Assembly: GCF_032854445.1 (NCBI RefSeq)
Contig: NC_088297.1
Span: forward strand, 10,748,163-10,812,162
Reading direction: 5' to 3'
Source of the DNA: Liolophura sinensis
Lineage: Eukaryota; Mollusca; Polyplacophora; Chitonida; Chitonidae
Length of the DNA stretch: 64,000 bases
Shown in pieces: positions 1 through 12,265 of the stretch (positions within the stretch are counted from its first letter, which is position 1; every line of letters begins with the position of its first letter). A program made the translations under genes and the position numbers. The notes beneath the pieces were generated by a model. It saw nothing but the letters and a program-made list of their open reading frames with translations. It made no database searches and was not told the origin of the DNA.

Positions 1-407
1 AGGGAACAGATTTGAAAATAACAAAAAGGAAAACGTCGCAGAGAATAATGGATGTTATTTACTGTTAACTGTGTTAGAATAACAATATCCTGCATGAACG
101 TAACAATGTAATGTGGAAGAATTCAGGAGTTTCCACCACGTGTATAGTTTACATCTCCAAGGCAATCTGTCGTATATTTAGATGTCGGCTTTAACTAGGT
201 AAAAGTGACACATTATTGTGTGTTCCATCCTGAAACCAAAAATTACTTCGCCTGAAATGTATAAGTTGGGCCATTTATGTAATCAACACGAATAGTTGTG
301 ATAATGACCTAGAAGCCTCTCGCCAATAAGATCGCTGTAAGCTCAGCAGTGTATAAGTATTACGATGGGTACAAATTGTGCCCCCCCCTCCCCCTACCAT
401 TCTTTTG

Positions 408-589
408 ACTTGTTTATTTATTTATATATTTATTTGATTGGTGTTTTTCGCCGTACTCAAGAATATTTCACTTGTACGACGGCGACCAGCATTGTGGTGG
501 TAGGAAACCGGGCAGAGCCCGGGGGAAATCCACGACCATCCGCAGGCTCCTGGCGGACCTTCCCAAACAGCTGAGCCACGGAGGCCCAA
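408..589 (-). mobile_element. SINE-A, internally deleted
   Basis: Family A on the minus strand: tail (TTTATTT) at left, core with CCGGGCAGAGCCCGGGGG, and at right the head end GCCACGGAGGCCC. The B-box part of the tRNA-like head is missing. Confidence 0.8.
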
Positions 590-908
590 AATGGTTTCCT
601 TTTTTGCAGACTTTATGACAAGGGGGGTAGCCTCAAATTATCCTTACTTGAACAGGAATATACCAAAGGGTTCTGCATATCGCGTGTACATATCTCGTCT
701 AATAGAATTTGTTAGCTCCTGTGTGTTGACTTATAAATACAATAACATTTTCAATTCAATGTTAATTTCTCAACATATGTTGATAAATAACAAAACAATA
801 ACAGCATCAGAGCTATGTGCTTATTATAAGTAAGCAAATAAATATATTATAATTTATATGTTCAAGGGATCATGAGGATAAATATGATTTGCGTTTATAG
901 TATTGTGA

Positions 909-1134
909 AATATTTATTTATTTATTTATTTGATTGGTGTTTTACGCCGTACTCAACAATATTTCACTTATACGACGGCGGTCAGCATTATGGTGGGTGG
1001 AAACCGGGCAGAGCTCGGGGAGGGGGGGGGGAACCAGGATGAGCTGGACTTGAACTCACAGCGACCACATTGGTGAGAGACTTATGGGTCATTACGCTGC
1101 GCTAGCGCGCTAACCAACTGAGCCACGGAGGCCC
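909..1134 (-). mobile_element. SINE-A, near full length
   Basis: Runs from the TTTATTTATTT tail to a complete tRNA-like head. Read on the minus strand, the head starts GGGGCCTCCGTGGCTCAG and has B-box-like GTTCAAGTCC. A poly-G run (1,019-1,030) replaces part of the core. Confidence 0.85.
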
Positions 1135-1384
1135 CTATTGTGAAATACAATGGATGCCTATCACAATTTGCGGCAGTCAGACAATAGCGTTTGGGTGAGA
1201 AAACATGAGTAAACGGACTGAATATTGTGAAAAAACCCCAACAGTTTAACACGGATAAACATCAAACAAGGATTGGGAATTGAAAAGGACGATCTGCTAC
1301 GTATTACTACTGCTACGTGTAACATTACAGTCGACAGCGTCGCGCATTTGCATTGGGAGTGGCATGAGTGAAATGAGTGTATTT

Positions 1385-1747
1385 TCACTCAACGGCATTT
1401 TTACTTTCAGCATTTTCTGATAACGCACTTGAACCATGCAGGATATTGGTGATTTCACGGCGTTTTGAAACGGACGGTTTGGTGACATAACTCCGTTTAC
1501 TGGATTCATTGCGGTGGCCCGTCACAGACATAACGTCCATCACAGAAACCCCGGCATCAGCAAGAACTGTGGCTGTCGTAGCCCGGGCGCAGTGATTCGC
1601 GTACTGCCGGCTGAGTTTTGCATCGCGGGAAATATCAGACATCATGGACCCAATCGTTTTGTGACTCACTGGTTGATTGCCATACCATGGTTTGTGGTCA
1701 ACTGGACCTTTAGGAGAGGCCGCTGAAAGAAAGATTCGCAGGAAGAA
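1385..1747 (-). pseudogene. Tyrosine recombinase C-terminal fragment (Crypton / KIAA1958-like)
   Basis: A 120-codon open frame on the minus strand reads PWYGNQPVSHKTIGSMM, YANHCARATTATVLADAG and MSVTGHRNESSKRSY. The HxxR box (HCAR), the GHR turn and a downstream Tyr (nucleophile) match the C-terminal catalytic half of tyrosine recombinases as found in Crypton elements and their domesticated relatives in animals. An upstream stop and the absence of the N-terminal half show it is a remnant, or one exon of something not seen here. Confidence 0.7.
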
Positions 1748-2384
1748 TTATCAGGTCCGTATGTAAAAATTCCATGAAACCATTATTGTGTAGCATTAAA
1801 CGTCCCTATGGGCTTTAAATTATTTGTAACCTGATACGTTTGTCCTTTAAAAATAAACGTTTGCTCCGTCAGAAAAAATAGTCATTGTGTTTCTTTGTTT
1901 ATATTTGCGCCTGCTTTATCCAATGTAAACAGCAACCTCTGTCCACCCATAAACAGAGTTTCCAACACAGCATTCTTGCTTGTTATCTGTATGTAAGTAC
2001 AGTATCACAGATTAACGCATGTATACAACAATGTCGTATATAGATTATGATTTCTCAATTAACGTCATAATTTTGACCAATCATATTGCCTCAATTTTCA
2101 ATCATCCAGGTGATAACTTGAGTCGTTTGTTACCTGTTCTGAATATTTTGACCCCAGCCCAAGAATGTAATCCCCTGCTATTTTAGATATGCTTTCCTTT
2201 GCTCCTTTGGGCCGCCTCCTTTTTTCCCCTGTTTGTTAAGTGGTATCATTTTCTAACAGAGGCTTCAAAGTTTCTAGTTATAAATTTGTGTGTTTTTCCG
2301 AGAATGGTGGCGGATGCACTCCACACAAAATTAGTGAAAAATCCTGTTTCACCAGACTTTGACTGGGTGGGTTTGGCCTCTGTC

Positions 2385-2440
2385 GTATAGGTGAAATATT
2401 CTTCAATACGGTGTAAAACTCCAATCAAATAAATAAGGAA
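2385..2440 (+). repeat. SINE-A tail fragment
   Basis: GTGAAATATTCTTCAATACGG and CAATCAAATAAATAAG mark the family A 3' end; the head is absent. Confidence 0.65.
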
Positions 2441-2669
2441 ATATGCTTGTCAATCAACTAATCACCCTAAAAGTGACGACAGGCCACTGAGCTGCATTCG
2501 AAACGTAACATCACCTATGCCTCAAAAAAATTCATGTAATTTAAAACAACTCAATCCACCCGTTAGTAGAGAGTAGCGTTGTAGACGTAAAAGCACACCT
2601 TAACTCAAGGGAGATCATCGAACTCTTCTGTCAAAATAGGATATCATAGTCTATTTCTTTTGGCCGCCG

Positions 2670-2745
2670 ATGTATAAGTGACATATTCCTGAGTACGGCG
2701 TAAAACATCAGTCAAATAAATAAATCAAATAAATAAATAAACCTA
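2670..2745 (+). repeat. SINE-A tail fragment
   Basis: GTATAAGTGACATATTCCTG, GAGTACGGCGTAAAACATCA, then repeated AAATAAATAAATA. Confidence 0.65.
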
Positions 2746-2959
2746 CATCTTTTTGAGAGCCGCCTATATCCGTAAAATGTCATACTCGCTACCAAAATTG
2801 CCTTTAGTCAGTGACACGTAATTACACGTCACAACTGCAAGATGACTCCACAGCAGCTCGCACGTGGCAGACGCGCGGGAAATCCTTGGAATAAATAGTG
2901 ACAGATGTTGATAAGGTATTTGTAAAACATTTGTGTGAATCTGGATTACACGGCAGTTT

Positions 2960-3027
2960 ATGTGGTAATAACTCATGTTATTGATTGGGTACGACGTTAA
3001 ACCCCAAGTACTCACTAACTCACTCAT
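2960..3027 (+). repeat. SINE-B/D tail fragment
   Basis: GGGTACGACGTTAAACCCCA and ACTCACTAACTCACTC only. Confidence 0.6.
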
Positions 3028-3321
3028 ATTATTGAGGTAATACCTCGTATTATACTAAGATATGGGGTAAACTCCTCGAGTCACTACCAAATCACTGCTA
3101 TTAATTCTCACTCAAATGCCACGTCTGAATTACAAAATTACTTCGATATAAGTTTTACTCGAACTCCGTTCTCTATCATATGCACATGTTGTGTCTTTAA
3201 TGTAAAAAGGCTAAAAATTCGAAAGAAAGCACTAAACATATCGACTGTCGCCCGCGGTGCATTAAGGTGAATGATGAATAAACAATTCATAAACGCTAAA
3301 GTAAAATTTATTATGAAATAC

Positions 3322-3572
3322 TCAGTTGGTTAGCGCGCTAGCGCAGCGTAATGATTCAGGAGTCTCTCACCAATGCGGTCGCTGTGAGTTCAAGTCCAGC
3401 TCATGCTGATTTCCTCCCCGCCCGTACGTGGGAAGGTCTTCCAGCAACCTGCGGATAGCTGTGGGTTTCCCCCGTGCTCTGCCCGGTTTCCACCCCACCA
3501 TAATGCTGGTCGCCGTCGTATAAGTGAAATATTGTTGAGTACGGCGTAAAACACCAATCAAATAAAATAAAT
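3322..3572 (+). mobile_element. SINE-A, near full length
   Basis: tRNA-like head from CAGTTGGTTAGCGCGC (A box) and GGTCGCTGTGAGTTCAAGTC (B box), core GTGGGAAGGTCTTCCAGCAA, and tail GAGTACGGCGTAAAACACCA ending AATAAAATAAATA. Confidence 0.88.
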
Positions 3573-4371
3573 ATTATGAAATAAAGCTGTTAAAATTCTT
3601 CTGAGATAGCAGAATAGATCTACTTCAAAGAAAAGAAAATACAGGCTGCGTTGAAACATTGCATCATCAGCAATAACAGATACAGATTTATTCACAAGGC
3701 CTTAAGTGTATTTGTTTGAGGAGCCTTTCATCATGCCATTCCTATTTTCATGGGTTACTTCCCTTTCCAGTATTTACGTCCCTTAACTATCGGAAATATT
3801 GCCGTTTATTTTGTCAGCTTCCAAAAACACAGAGGAAAATTGCAGCGACTCACAAGTAGTGTATTTCACTTATCCTTAACAACATTTTCCTTGATTCCGA
3901 TCGCTTTATTCACCTTATAGGGCCATTTAAAAGTTTTTCGAGAAGCCTGATAAATGTCTTGTCAGAAAAACTTAAGTATTGACATCAAGAATATCCATTT
4001 CAGGCCTTGATGTCCTTGTGAAACTGACTTTTTATATACTCAACTCTAGGTGAAATACAATAGTTAACTGGACAAGAAATTCTTCAGGAGCATTAGTCAC
4101 TCGTTATCGCTGCTGTTACTTAAATTCCACCACACTTGAAAGGCTTACTTGCAAATGCTAACCAATACCTACCGTCAGGGCAGATAAATAACCCATAGAT
4201 GACTTTTGTTTAATTATTGTATATACACAAAATTATATCAAAAATTAGGTTCGTTTGAATTTTTCGATCTCAGAACTTCAATTTTGTATTTGACATGCAT
4301 ACCAAAGCTATCGGTGAAATCATACACCCGTATTGTTCAACTCAACTTATATTTTTTTCTCCACAGCTTGC

Positions 4372-4467
4372 TGTGGCCAGCATTAATTGATGGGAGGAAA
4401 CGGAGCAGAGCCCGGGGGAAACCCACGACCATCCGTAGATTGCTGCAAGACCTTCCCACTCACGGTG
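4372..4467 (-). repeat. SINE-A core fragment
   Basis: Minus-strand core only (GGCCAGCATTA, GCAGAGCCCGGGGGAAACCC); both ends lost. Confidence 0.7.
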
Positions 4468-4609
4468 GATAAAAATTTGGATCTTCTGAACTAGCATGCT
4501 ACATGTTTTGGATACTGACTTAATGCATTCGCCTAGAACATTCCTTACGTTTTTCATCTTCACTGAAAACTATTGACTTTTTCATTTTTGCATAACGCAA
4601 CGACTGGTT

Positions 4610-4815
4610 GACCCGTATCCGTATAGTGGCTCGGGCGGGGCGCCTTACTTGCCTTCGGTAAGTCGTCTCAGCGAAGCAGCACTTGATTAAAGAGAGGCGG
4701 AAATCCGTCCTGTAACAAGGGGACACATTACATGCACTCCAAGGATTCCTTCGTCGTCATATGACTGAAAAATTGTTAAGTACGACGTTAAACCCCAAGC
4801 ACTCACTCACGAACA
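4610..4815 (+). mobile_element. SINE-B
   Basis: Body with CTTGCCTTCGGTAAGTCGTC and GGAAATCCGTCCTGTAAC, then the tail block CATATGACTGAAAAATTGTT and CGACGTTAAACCCCAAGCAC followed by CTCACTCAC. Confidence 0.8.
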
Positions 4816-4910
4816 TTGTATGTTAAATGTGATGACAACACAGCATTTTGAGTAATTCTAGACCAGTGACGATTTTGTTTCTACCAAATTCAGCTTAAAC
4901 CATTGTGCCA

Positions 4911-5315
4911 GGGGGCGTGTAAATTGCTACTATTTATTCATTTACATGAACAGTTAGTATAAAGCCCTGACTGAGGTAAATTGACAGGAGATCGGATATT
5001 ACCGGTTACGTGTGACCATTTACCAGACACCATACTGTCGTCGCTGCTCTGGTTTTACCCTCTGTGTTGTACATCTATCACACTGTCGTCGGTGCTCTGG
5101 TTTTACTCTCTGGCTGTACGTCTGTCACACTGTCACTGCTGCTCTGATTTTACCCTCTATACTGCACGTCTATCACACTGCCGTCGCTGCTCTGAATTTA
5201 CCGTCTATGCTGTACGTCGATCACACTGCCGTCGCTGCTCTGAATTTACCGTCTATGCTGTACGTCGATCACACTGCCGTCGCTGCTGTGGGTTTACTCT
5301 CTATGCTGTACGTAT
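4911..5315 (+). repeat. Repeat family C with an expanded 51-bp tandem array
   Basis: Family C start (GTAAATTGCTACTATTTATT, ACATGAACAGTTAGTATAAA, CTGAGGTAAATTGACAGGAG) leads into about six tandem units of 51 bp, each like CACACTGCCGTCGCTGCTCT. Other C copies have a single unit. The long open frames here are a by-product of the repeat period. Confidence 0.8.
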
Positions 5316-6499
5316 TTAATCATGTTAGACTGCACAAACAGTCCCACGAGCATCCTCGACCGCGTATTGTCCTCAAACATCCACGAAGATGTTTAGTGGA
5401 CCAATCTAGATGTTCCCTGTCCAAGGCCGGAATTGAACCCGCGTCCTGAAGTATGGGCCGGTAAGTATGCCGTTGTTATACAATAACCAGGGTTAATTAT
5501 ACTGCTATTAAAACAAAACCGTATTTGTAGGCTAATTTATAAAACCAATCAATGACTATCGATATTGTTCTAAAGGAATACCGGGTAAAGTAATACATAT
5601 TCATGAATATAAGGCTATCCCCAAATACTAAACGGAAGATATTTATATGAAAGCCAATCGATATACAGATTTCATAAAGGATCAGTTTACTATTTTAGTG
5701 TGTTGTACATGCCACTTAGGCGGCCAGGATAATGGTCCATTATAATTAAATGGCGACATGAATGGTCGGGAGCCTGACCGTCGTCTAAATACAGATATCT
5801 GTTTTGCATCGTTTAGATCAGTAGTTTGCTTGGAAGAACAGCTGAACAAAAAACTAGTAGAGAGTAGAGAGAGCACTGAGAAAAATTAAGCTGCTTTGGA
5901 AAGGGGATATCCATCGTGCGGTTTACATCCGTGTGGAAATCTAAGGTGTTATTTTTTTATGGAGGCCACAAGAGATCAAACCCTACGGTAGTTCTGTTTC
6001 CTCTGTGAACGTCAAAGTTATGAAGGGCGCGGCGGAAAACACGACCCGATGGACTTTCCCGATCTTTATGAACTTTCCAGACGTGTCCAGGGACACAACC
6101 TACCACCAAGGACCCGACATACACGATGAAGTAAGAATATCACCATTTTCTTTAATCATAATCTTGCAACGAAGTTATTTGTCGGAAGCGGGTGATGGGG
6201 ATCTGTTCATTGCATTGTATATACTGTTTTGTCCATACAACTTCTTCTAAAACATGCATGCACTCCATCTATTTCCGAGAACGTTTCGAAACATAGATGT
6301 CTACAGATCTGGACCTTTCCTATGACCTAACCGATGTCTTGTACTTTGTAAAATTTTCATGACAGTCTGTTCAATATACACAGATTATCCCCTTTAGGTG
6401 TCGGCTCGAAACAAATCTTAACATGATCGCACCATGAGTTCATGGCAACACCTGAGGAGAGATACGTCGCTCAGCGGGCTCTATATGTACATTGCGACA

Positions 6500-6592
6500 G
6501 CCAGAGGATATATAAGCTGCTATGATTTATACATTTACATGAAGAGTTAGAATGAAACCCTGACTGAGATAAACTGACAAGAGGCTGTATTT
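6500..6592 (+). repeat. Repeat family C fragment
   Basis: TTTACATGAAGAGTTAGAAT and CTGAGATAAACTGACAAGAG. Confidence 0.65.
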
Positions 6593-6594
6593 TA

Positions 6595-6770
6595 CTGTGG
6601 TGTGGTGTCTTCAGCATGATACTTCAGTGGCGGAAGCACTTCTACATCATCCACCCACCCACAAGAAGACACAATGTATGTACGCGCACTTGTTGACTCC
6701 TCACCTTCATATGACTGAAAAAATGTTGAGTACGACGTTAACCCCCAACCATACCTGCATGCGTATTTGA
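6595..6770 (+). repeat. SINE-D 3' half
   Basis: TGTCTTCAGCATGATAC, a diverged body, then CATATGACTGAAAAAATGTT and ACGACGTTAACCCCC. It lies directly after a family C fragment. Confidence 0.6.
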
Positions 6771-7177
6771 CAGACCTGTTCGCAACAGAATACACTGTAA
6801 GTGCAGCCAGATAGTGCCTTGTACAAAACATTGTATTATGTTGCATGCATGTAACGATCTAGCATTACCCAGAAAACATGATAATGTGTTGAATTTAACA
6901 CATCTCAGTTTTAGAGTGTAGTTCTACACATTGCTTGTGAGGTGGTTCGGTGTGTTGTAGCAGAAGGAAAAAAGCACACAATGAACAGTTAAGTTAGTGA
7001 GAAGTGGTATACTGAAATTACGCCGTCTGTCCCCCTGCCTGTCTGCAGGCTCGGCTTTACATCTGAAAATCCTTTTACAGGGGTTCACCGATTTCCTTAA
7101 ATATCGCGTACATCATCACTAGTATCTTATCTTGTTCCTTCGAATCGACATACAATTTACACTTCACATTAAAGCCA

Positions 7178-7360
7178 AGTGCTCTCCGGCCGTAAGTGGG
7201 AAGGTCTTCCAGCAACCTGCGGATGGTCGTGGGTTTCCCCCGGGCTCTGCCCGGTTTCCACCCGCCATAATGCTGGCCTCCGTCGTATAAGTGAAATATT
7301 GTTGAGTACGGCGTAAAACACCAATCAAAAAAAAAAAAAAAAAATAAATAAATAAAGCCA
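7178..7360 (+). mobile_element. SINE-A, 5'-truncated
   Basis: Starts in the core at CTCTCCGGCCGTAAGTGGGA and ends with an A-run and AAATAAATAAATAAA. It lacks the tRNA-like head, as expected from incomplete reverse transcription. Confidence 0.8.
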
Positions 7361-7501
7361 AGTGTTTCGTTTATAAACACATTTCTGTTACAGTGTATAA
7401 ACGGGTCCTTGTTATATAACAAAGAGAGTTGTTTTTATTACAGTAGCATGTATTATGTTTATATCTTAATGTGGTGGGTATTGTTATTAACATAACGTAG
7501 G

Positions 7502-7640
7502 ATTTATTTATTTATTTATTTATTTATTTGATTGGTGTTTTTAGCCGTACTAATATTTCACTTATCATTATGGTGGGAGGAAACCGGGTAGCGTCCGGAG
7601 AAAGCCCACGGCCATCCGCAGATTGCTGATAGACGTTCAC
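7502..7640 (-). repeat. SINE-A, degenerate
   Basis: Minus strand, TTTATTT tail then TTGATTGGTGTTTTTAGCCG and a diverged core. Confidence 0.7.
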
Positions 7641-7756
7641 ACATGGAACTGTATAGAGGACGACAGCTTGTGCAGGACTTGAAGTCGCAGCCATAGCAGA
7701 TAAACACATAAGAGTAAACATTAGGCACAGTAATCAGACGATGTTTATTTTATTAA

Positions 7757-8149
7757 CAAAACAAGTCTAGCTGGATATTATAACAGTTCACAATAAATTC
7801 GTTTAGTTAAAATATACTCATCAAACGTGACACATGTGGGCAGTGAAGGGTATGGTAAAAGTAACCGTGTAAGACAGGTGGCCACATGAGACAGGTTGGG
7901 TAAAAGACCAAGCGAACACAAATCAGATGAATAACATTTCCAAGTCACTATTAAATTAAGTTTTAACCCAATACAGCATACATAAATTTAGTAGTATTAC
8001 AACAGCGGTGAAATAGCCACCTGGCCACCTGTCTTACACGGTTACTTTTACCATACCCTTCACTGCCCACATGTATCACGTTTGATGAGTACATTTTAAC
8101 TAAACGAATTTACTGTGAACTGTTATAATCTCCATCTAGACTTGTTTTG
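7757..8149. mobile_element. Hairpin MITE with ~128-bp inverted arms and TTAA flanks
   Basis: Left arm 7,757-7,884 and right arm 8,023-8,149 are reverse complements with about five mismatches, separated by about 140 bp. Both ends start CAAAACAAG and are flanked by TTAA (7,753-7,756 and 8,150-8,153), the target duplication used by piggyBac-type transposases. No coding capacity, so non-autonomous. Confidence 0.8.
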
Positions 8150-8757
8150 TTAATAACACATTTAGCAACAGCGGGTTGAGTACATGAGTATAAGACATAT
8201 AATCTTCACTTTTTGATATAAATTAAAACCCAGGTAACCTGGCAGATATTTGGAACACATTTCTTTTCTCATCTACTGTACTGATATTGTCGGCATGGTT
8301 TTTGATTATTAAGGGTTCTACAGAAACGTCCAAAAATGAAATAAATGATGAAAAATAAATAAATATTTTAAAAAATATTATAGATAAAGTAAAGAGCAGC
8401 ATCTTTTTTCAGGATAATCTAAAATGAAATTTAGAACTTTGTGTCTATTTTTTCCATCCCAATATAAAAAACACTTTCAAAATGCTAGAAACATTATCAC
8501 TTTACATAAAATATTATTCCGAGAGTTCAATAACCGTTTAAAGATGAATTTCCACAGTGAAAGACTATTTTAGAAAATGACGTACTGAAGTATATTTTGC
8601 TCAAATATTGGCGGCCAGCGTTATGAGGTGAGAGAGCCTGGCAGCACCCAGGCTTAACCAACCACCCCCGGCAGTTTCCTGACTTACCATTACAGGCTTA
8701 GGTTTTCATGAGGAATCTGCGAATGCCATCTCAACCACCACCCCCCACCACACACCC

Positions 8758-8820
8758 ACCCACCCAATGTTCTTGAGTATGGTGTAAAACACCAATCAAA
8801 TAAATAATTTAATAAATAAA
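8758..8820 (+). repeat. SINE-A tail fragment
   Basis: TTCTTGAGTATGGTGTAAAA then CACCAATCAAATAAATAA. Confidence 0.65.
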
Positions 8821-9644
8821 TCACCAAGACTCCACGAACACTGAGAGCGAGGGAGCAGATGCAAAAATACAATGTAGCCCGTGGGAAGCTGACGACATCT
8901 GAAATCTGTCATAAGTTTACTTCACAGTTCGTTACACTCCACTTAGCCCAGTGATTCACACAGAAACTGACTGTACGTACAACGTTAAGTAATGTAGCAA
9001 TCCTTGTTATTTATCTCTCCAATCAGAAATCACGAAAACCGGACGTGCGTGGTTACACAGCCAACGCGTGGTTTCCGGATACTTTCCTTTGCGAAAAACA
9101 AATGTCTACCTAAATTCTCTATAAATAAACAAATATAAAAATGTATCATCTAACTTAAGCAGAGTGAAAACAAAAGGCCATAGAGTACGGACTGCTGAAA
9201 ACGTGATTACTTGGAGTATAATTTTCCATGGACTGTTTGAGTGATCATACAAATTTGGACATTGTGTGCATCCTGCATAAAAGGTGTACTGTTCGCTTTT
9301 TATGGATCCACTTGACAAGGGTCAAAAGGCCATTTTTTTACAGTCAAAACATCACCTGTTTTCGTAATCAAACTAATCATTCTCTTTTTTTTTACTGCAT
9401 AGTTGGCTTACATTTTAAGAAAATGCCGTGAAGTTTACATTTGCTGCTTTACCAACAATAACCACCATCCACCAATAATTTACGGTCGAACTTAAGTATG
9501 CTATTTAATATAACATTTTATTGAACAGTGTGGGTTTAATATCCAAGCTAACATCTCATCCTCTTGATTACATCAAATACAACCAGTTGTCATACCGGAA
9601 GCCTAAAAATGCACATGTATCCATCTTAATTTTACCCTATCACG

Positions 9645-9995
9645 TATGTATGTATGATTGGGGTTTAACGACATACTTCACAATTTTTAAGTCACATGAC
9701 GACGGGGACTCATTAGGTGCGTCAATTCTATATTGTGTCTTCGTGTGGCAGGGCGAGTCCATACCGCCAAAGTGCTGTCGTATTATGCCGAAGACACCAG
9801 ACATGACACCCCACCCAGCCACATTCTACTGACACCAGGTCAACTAATCATGTTTCCTTGATCTATCTTCCCAGTACTGAGTGTCAAATTATGCACCAGC
9901 AAATACCATTTTAAAAGTCTTTGTATGACCCCACCCGGGTGTAATCCCGAGGTCTCATGACTTCGAGGCGGAGGCTCAAACGAATCGGTTTGAGT
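9645..9995 (-). mobile_element. SINE-D, near full length
   Basis: On the minus strand: tRNA-like head (GCCTCCGCCTCGAAGTCATG, B-box-like GGGATTACACCC), body with TCATACAAAGACTTTT and GGTGTCTTCGGCATAATACG, tail GTCGTTAAACCCCAATCATA with CATA repeats. Confidence 0.75.
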
Positions 9996-10194
9996 ACAGT
10001 ATAAAAACACCAACAAGGAACACTAGGATGCAATATCCAAGCTAGCTTCTCGTTTGCCTGGTCACATCAAATACAAATAGCCATTATCTTGGAAATCTAA
10101 ATATGTCATCTTCATTTTATCTGATATCATTTGTCAGGGCTGGATTTTCAAAAAGTCGGAGTTACTGGTGTCCCGCTGTGGATGTATAGTATAT

Positions 10195-10335
10195 TTTTAA
10201 TGTTTCAGTTCAACTTGGATCGAATTATACCAAAGACTTTAAAAACTGGCACTTACTGCTGCCTAGCTTGGCGCTCAGAACTGAGAGGTTAGAGCAAGGT
10301 AACGGCTCTGGTTAGGCTCTTGACTATAATACAAG
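10195..10335 (+). repeat. SINE-D body fragment
   Basis: TATACCAAAGACTTTAAAAA and GCTTGGCGCTCAGAACTGAG match the D body. Confidence 0.65.
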
Positions 10336-12124
10336 GTATATAAAGGTACACATTGCATGATATATGTCCTTCTATCTATACAACCTCGACAATAGACAGG
10401 CAAAGCTCTCGAATACTTCCTTACTAACATTTATATACAGGCCAGCCAAAGATTAATGTCCTGTATGCGATATGACAGGTTTTGTAGTCGTACGATGTAA
10501 AGGACTATTTCATTACACATGCGTCAAACGTCTGAAGATAATATGTTCATAAACGTTAACCACGATGTGAAACAAAAATATTACCCTGTGAATACTTCAG
10601 AATGTAGGGAAAATGTAGGAAATTTAGAGAGCACTTTCCACAGAGTAACTTGACACACCCGTCAACTGTCAAAAACACGGATATAAAGCGAATGCCATGC
10701 ATGTATCTGGTCTGTTTTGAGGCTGGGATGTTTTGCACATCACATATATATATACAGCTTTTCAAAATTGGTAAACCTTGGATGATTTGAATCAACTTCC
10801 AACAACTAAATTGGGACATATTATTCTTATGGCGCTGGAAGAAGGAATTGGTTTCGACCTGAACTCCTTCGCCCTTTAGGCAAGCTTAGCGTAAAAGGCG
10901 ACTAATCTAGAGCCCCCACGTCTGGGCCCAGCTAACAGAATATGTCCTAGGACTTAGGTGGTGACATTGTAACAAATATTTAAAAGATATCTTTTTAACG
11001 TTATAGTTTAGGGATAATTTGCAAAAAAAAAAAAAAGCACAAAAAAAAAAAACACACAAAAAAAACACAATTTAACATCTAGGTTCTTTTTGGGTTTATT
11101 TTAAAAGCTTCTTGTTTCTATTTTGTTTTATTTTGGTATTGAGTGTTTTTTTTTCCTGTCGAAAACCAAAAATGTTCCATGGTTCAAACATGGTTTTGGC
11201 CATGATGCGGCTGAAATGCTACATATATACGGCTTTAGCCTAGTCATTCATTCATTCATTCCTCCAATCACAACACAATCTACCATGGCCGTAATGACTT
11301 TATCTTGACGCTGAAGCGTTCTGCTGGTCATGACAGCTATGTCACGCCAACGTTGCATATGTGAAGTATTTCACAAAACTAGCAACGTAACCACCTCGCT
11401 ATCGTTTTCCAGGTGATAATTAGGGGTGTGTCATAATTTTTACATCAGATGTGATTTAAAGCGATGGCTTAATTTCCGCATACCCGGCGTGATGCCGATC
11501 CCAACGAAGTTTTCATCAAGTTCATTTCATAACACGATTTAATTGAAACACAATTTAAACAAAAAAAAAAGAGAATTTAAAAAAAAAAAGAAGCAAAATG
11601 AGGAGGATAACACGCAAGCTGCCTCAAGGCTTATAATGTGACTCATATGACTAATTACCATATTTTGGGATAAATTTAGGACTGATCCTGCTAAATTTAA
11701 ACCATCCACCGCAAAGGCAGATATGTTCTCATTTTTCAGGTATGCAAATAAATGTACTTGTTTTTGCTTACGCTTTAAAACTTCTCCTGCGAGATTGTAA
11801 ATATTATATACCGCTAAGTTACGCCCACCACAGTAAAGCTGTTATGTGTTTGAATACAAACTAAAAATAAGTGTTTCTTTTAAGCACACTCATGTAACAG
11901 TTTAGAAAACTGTTTACCCATGAGAAAAAAATAATGAATAAATACCGGGACGCGTTTTTAAACTGTAACAGAATGTGTTTAAAAAGAAAACTCTTATTTT
12001 ACTGAGCTGCAGCTAGTACTGATACTAAGTCAGTCACTGATAGTAAATCAGACAGACTCTTTGCTAGTGAGTCAGTCAATCAGTCAGTCATGAATTCGAT
12101 CCCAGTTTTACAATACATGCAATT

Positions 12125-12265
12125 TATTGATTTTTTTTTTACTTGATAGCTGTTTGACGTCGTACTTCATTTATGCACAATGGTGGCAAATATTATGGTG
12201 AGAAGAAACCGGGCAGAGCCCAAAAGAAACCTTTCCACTTAAGACCAGAGAGGAAGCTAGCATTA
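12125..12265 (-). repeat. SINE-A, strongly diverged
   Basis: Only the core GGCAGAGCCC, a diverged CTTGATAGCTGTTTGACGTC tail region and the poly-T remain recognisable. Confidence 0.5.

Larger units (their letters stand above)
1748..6499. other. Gene-free stretch between listed repeats
   Basis: Apart from the SINE fragments and family C copy listed separately, I see no coding or RNA signal at 1,748-2,384, 3,573-4,371 or 5,316-6,499. Open frames are short, lack family motifs and have no matching splice context. Confidence 0.55.
8160..12124. other. Gene-free AT-rich stretch
   Basis: Very AT-rich at 8,330-8,560 and with A-runs at 11,025-11,070 and 11,560-11,590. Besides the SINE-A and SINE-D pieces listed, nothing recognisable. 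Confidence 0.55.

Noticed and set aside
5012-5449. 145-codon open frame with a Cys/His-rich repeat resembling zinc fingers
   Set aside because: It is produced by the 51-bp tandem repeat of family C; the regular Cys-His spacing is the repeat period, not a protein domain.
6005-6250. 81-codon plus-strand open frame
   Set aside because: No motif, no splice context, and surrounding sequence looks non-coding.
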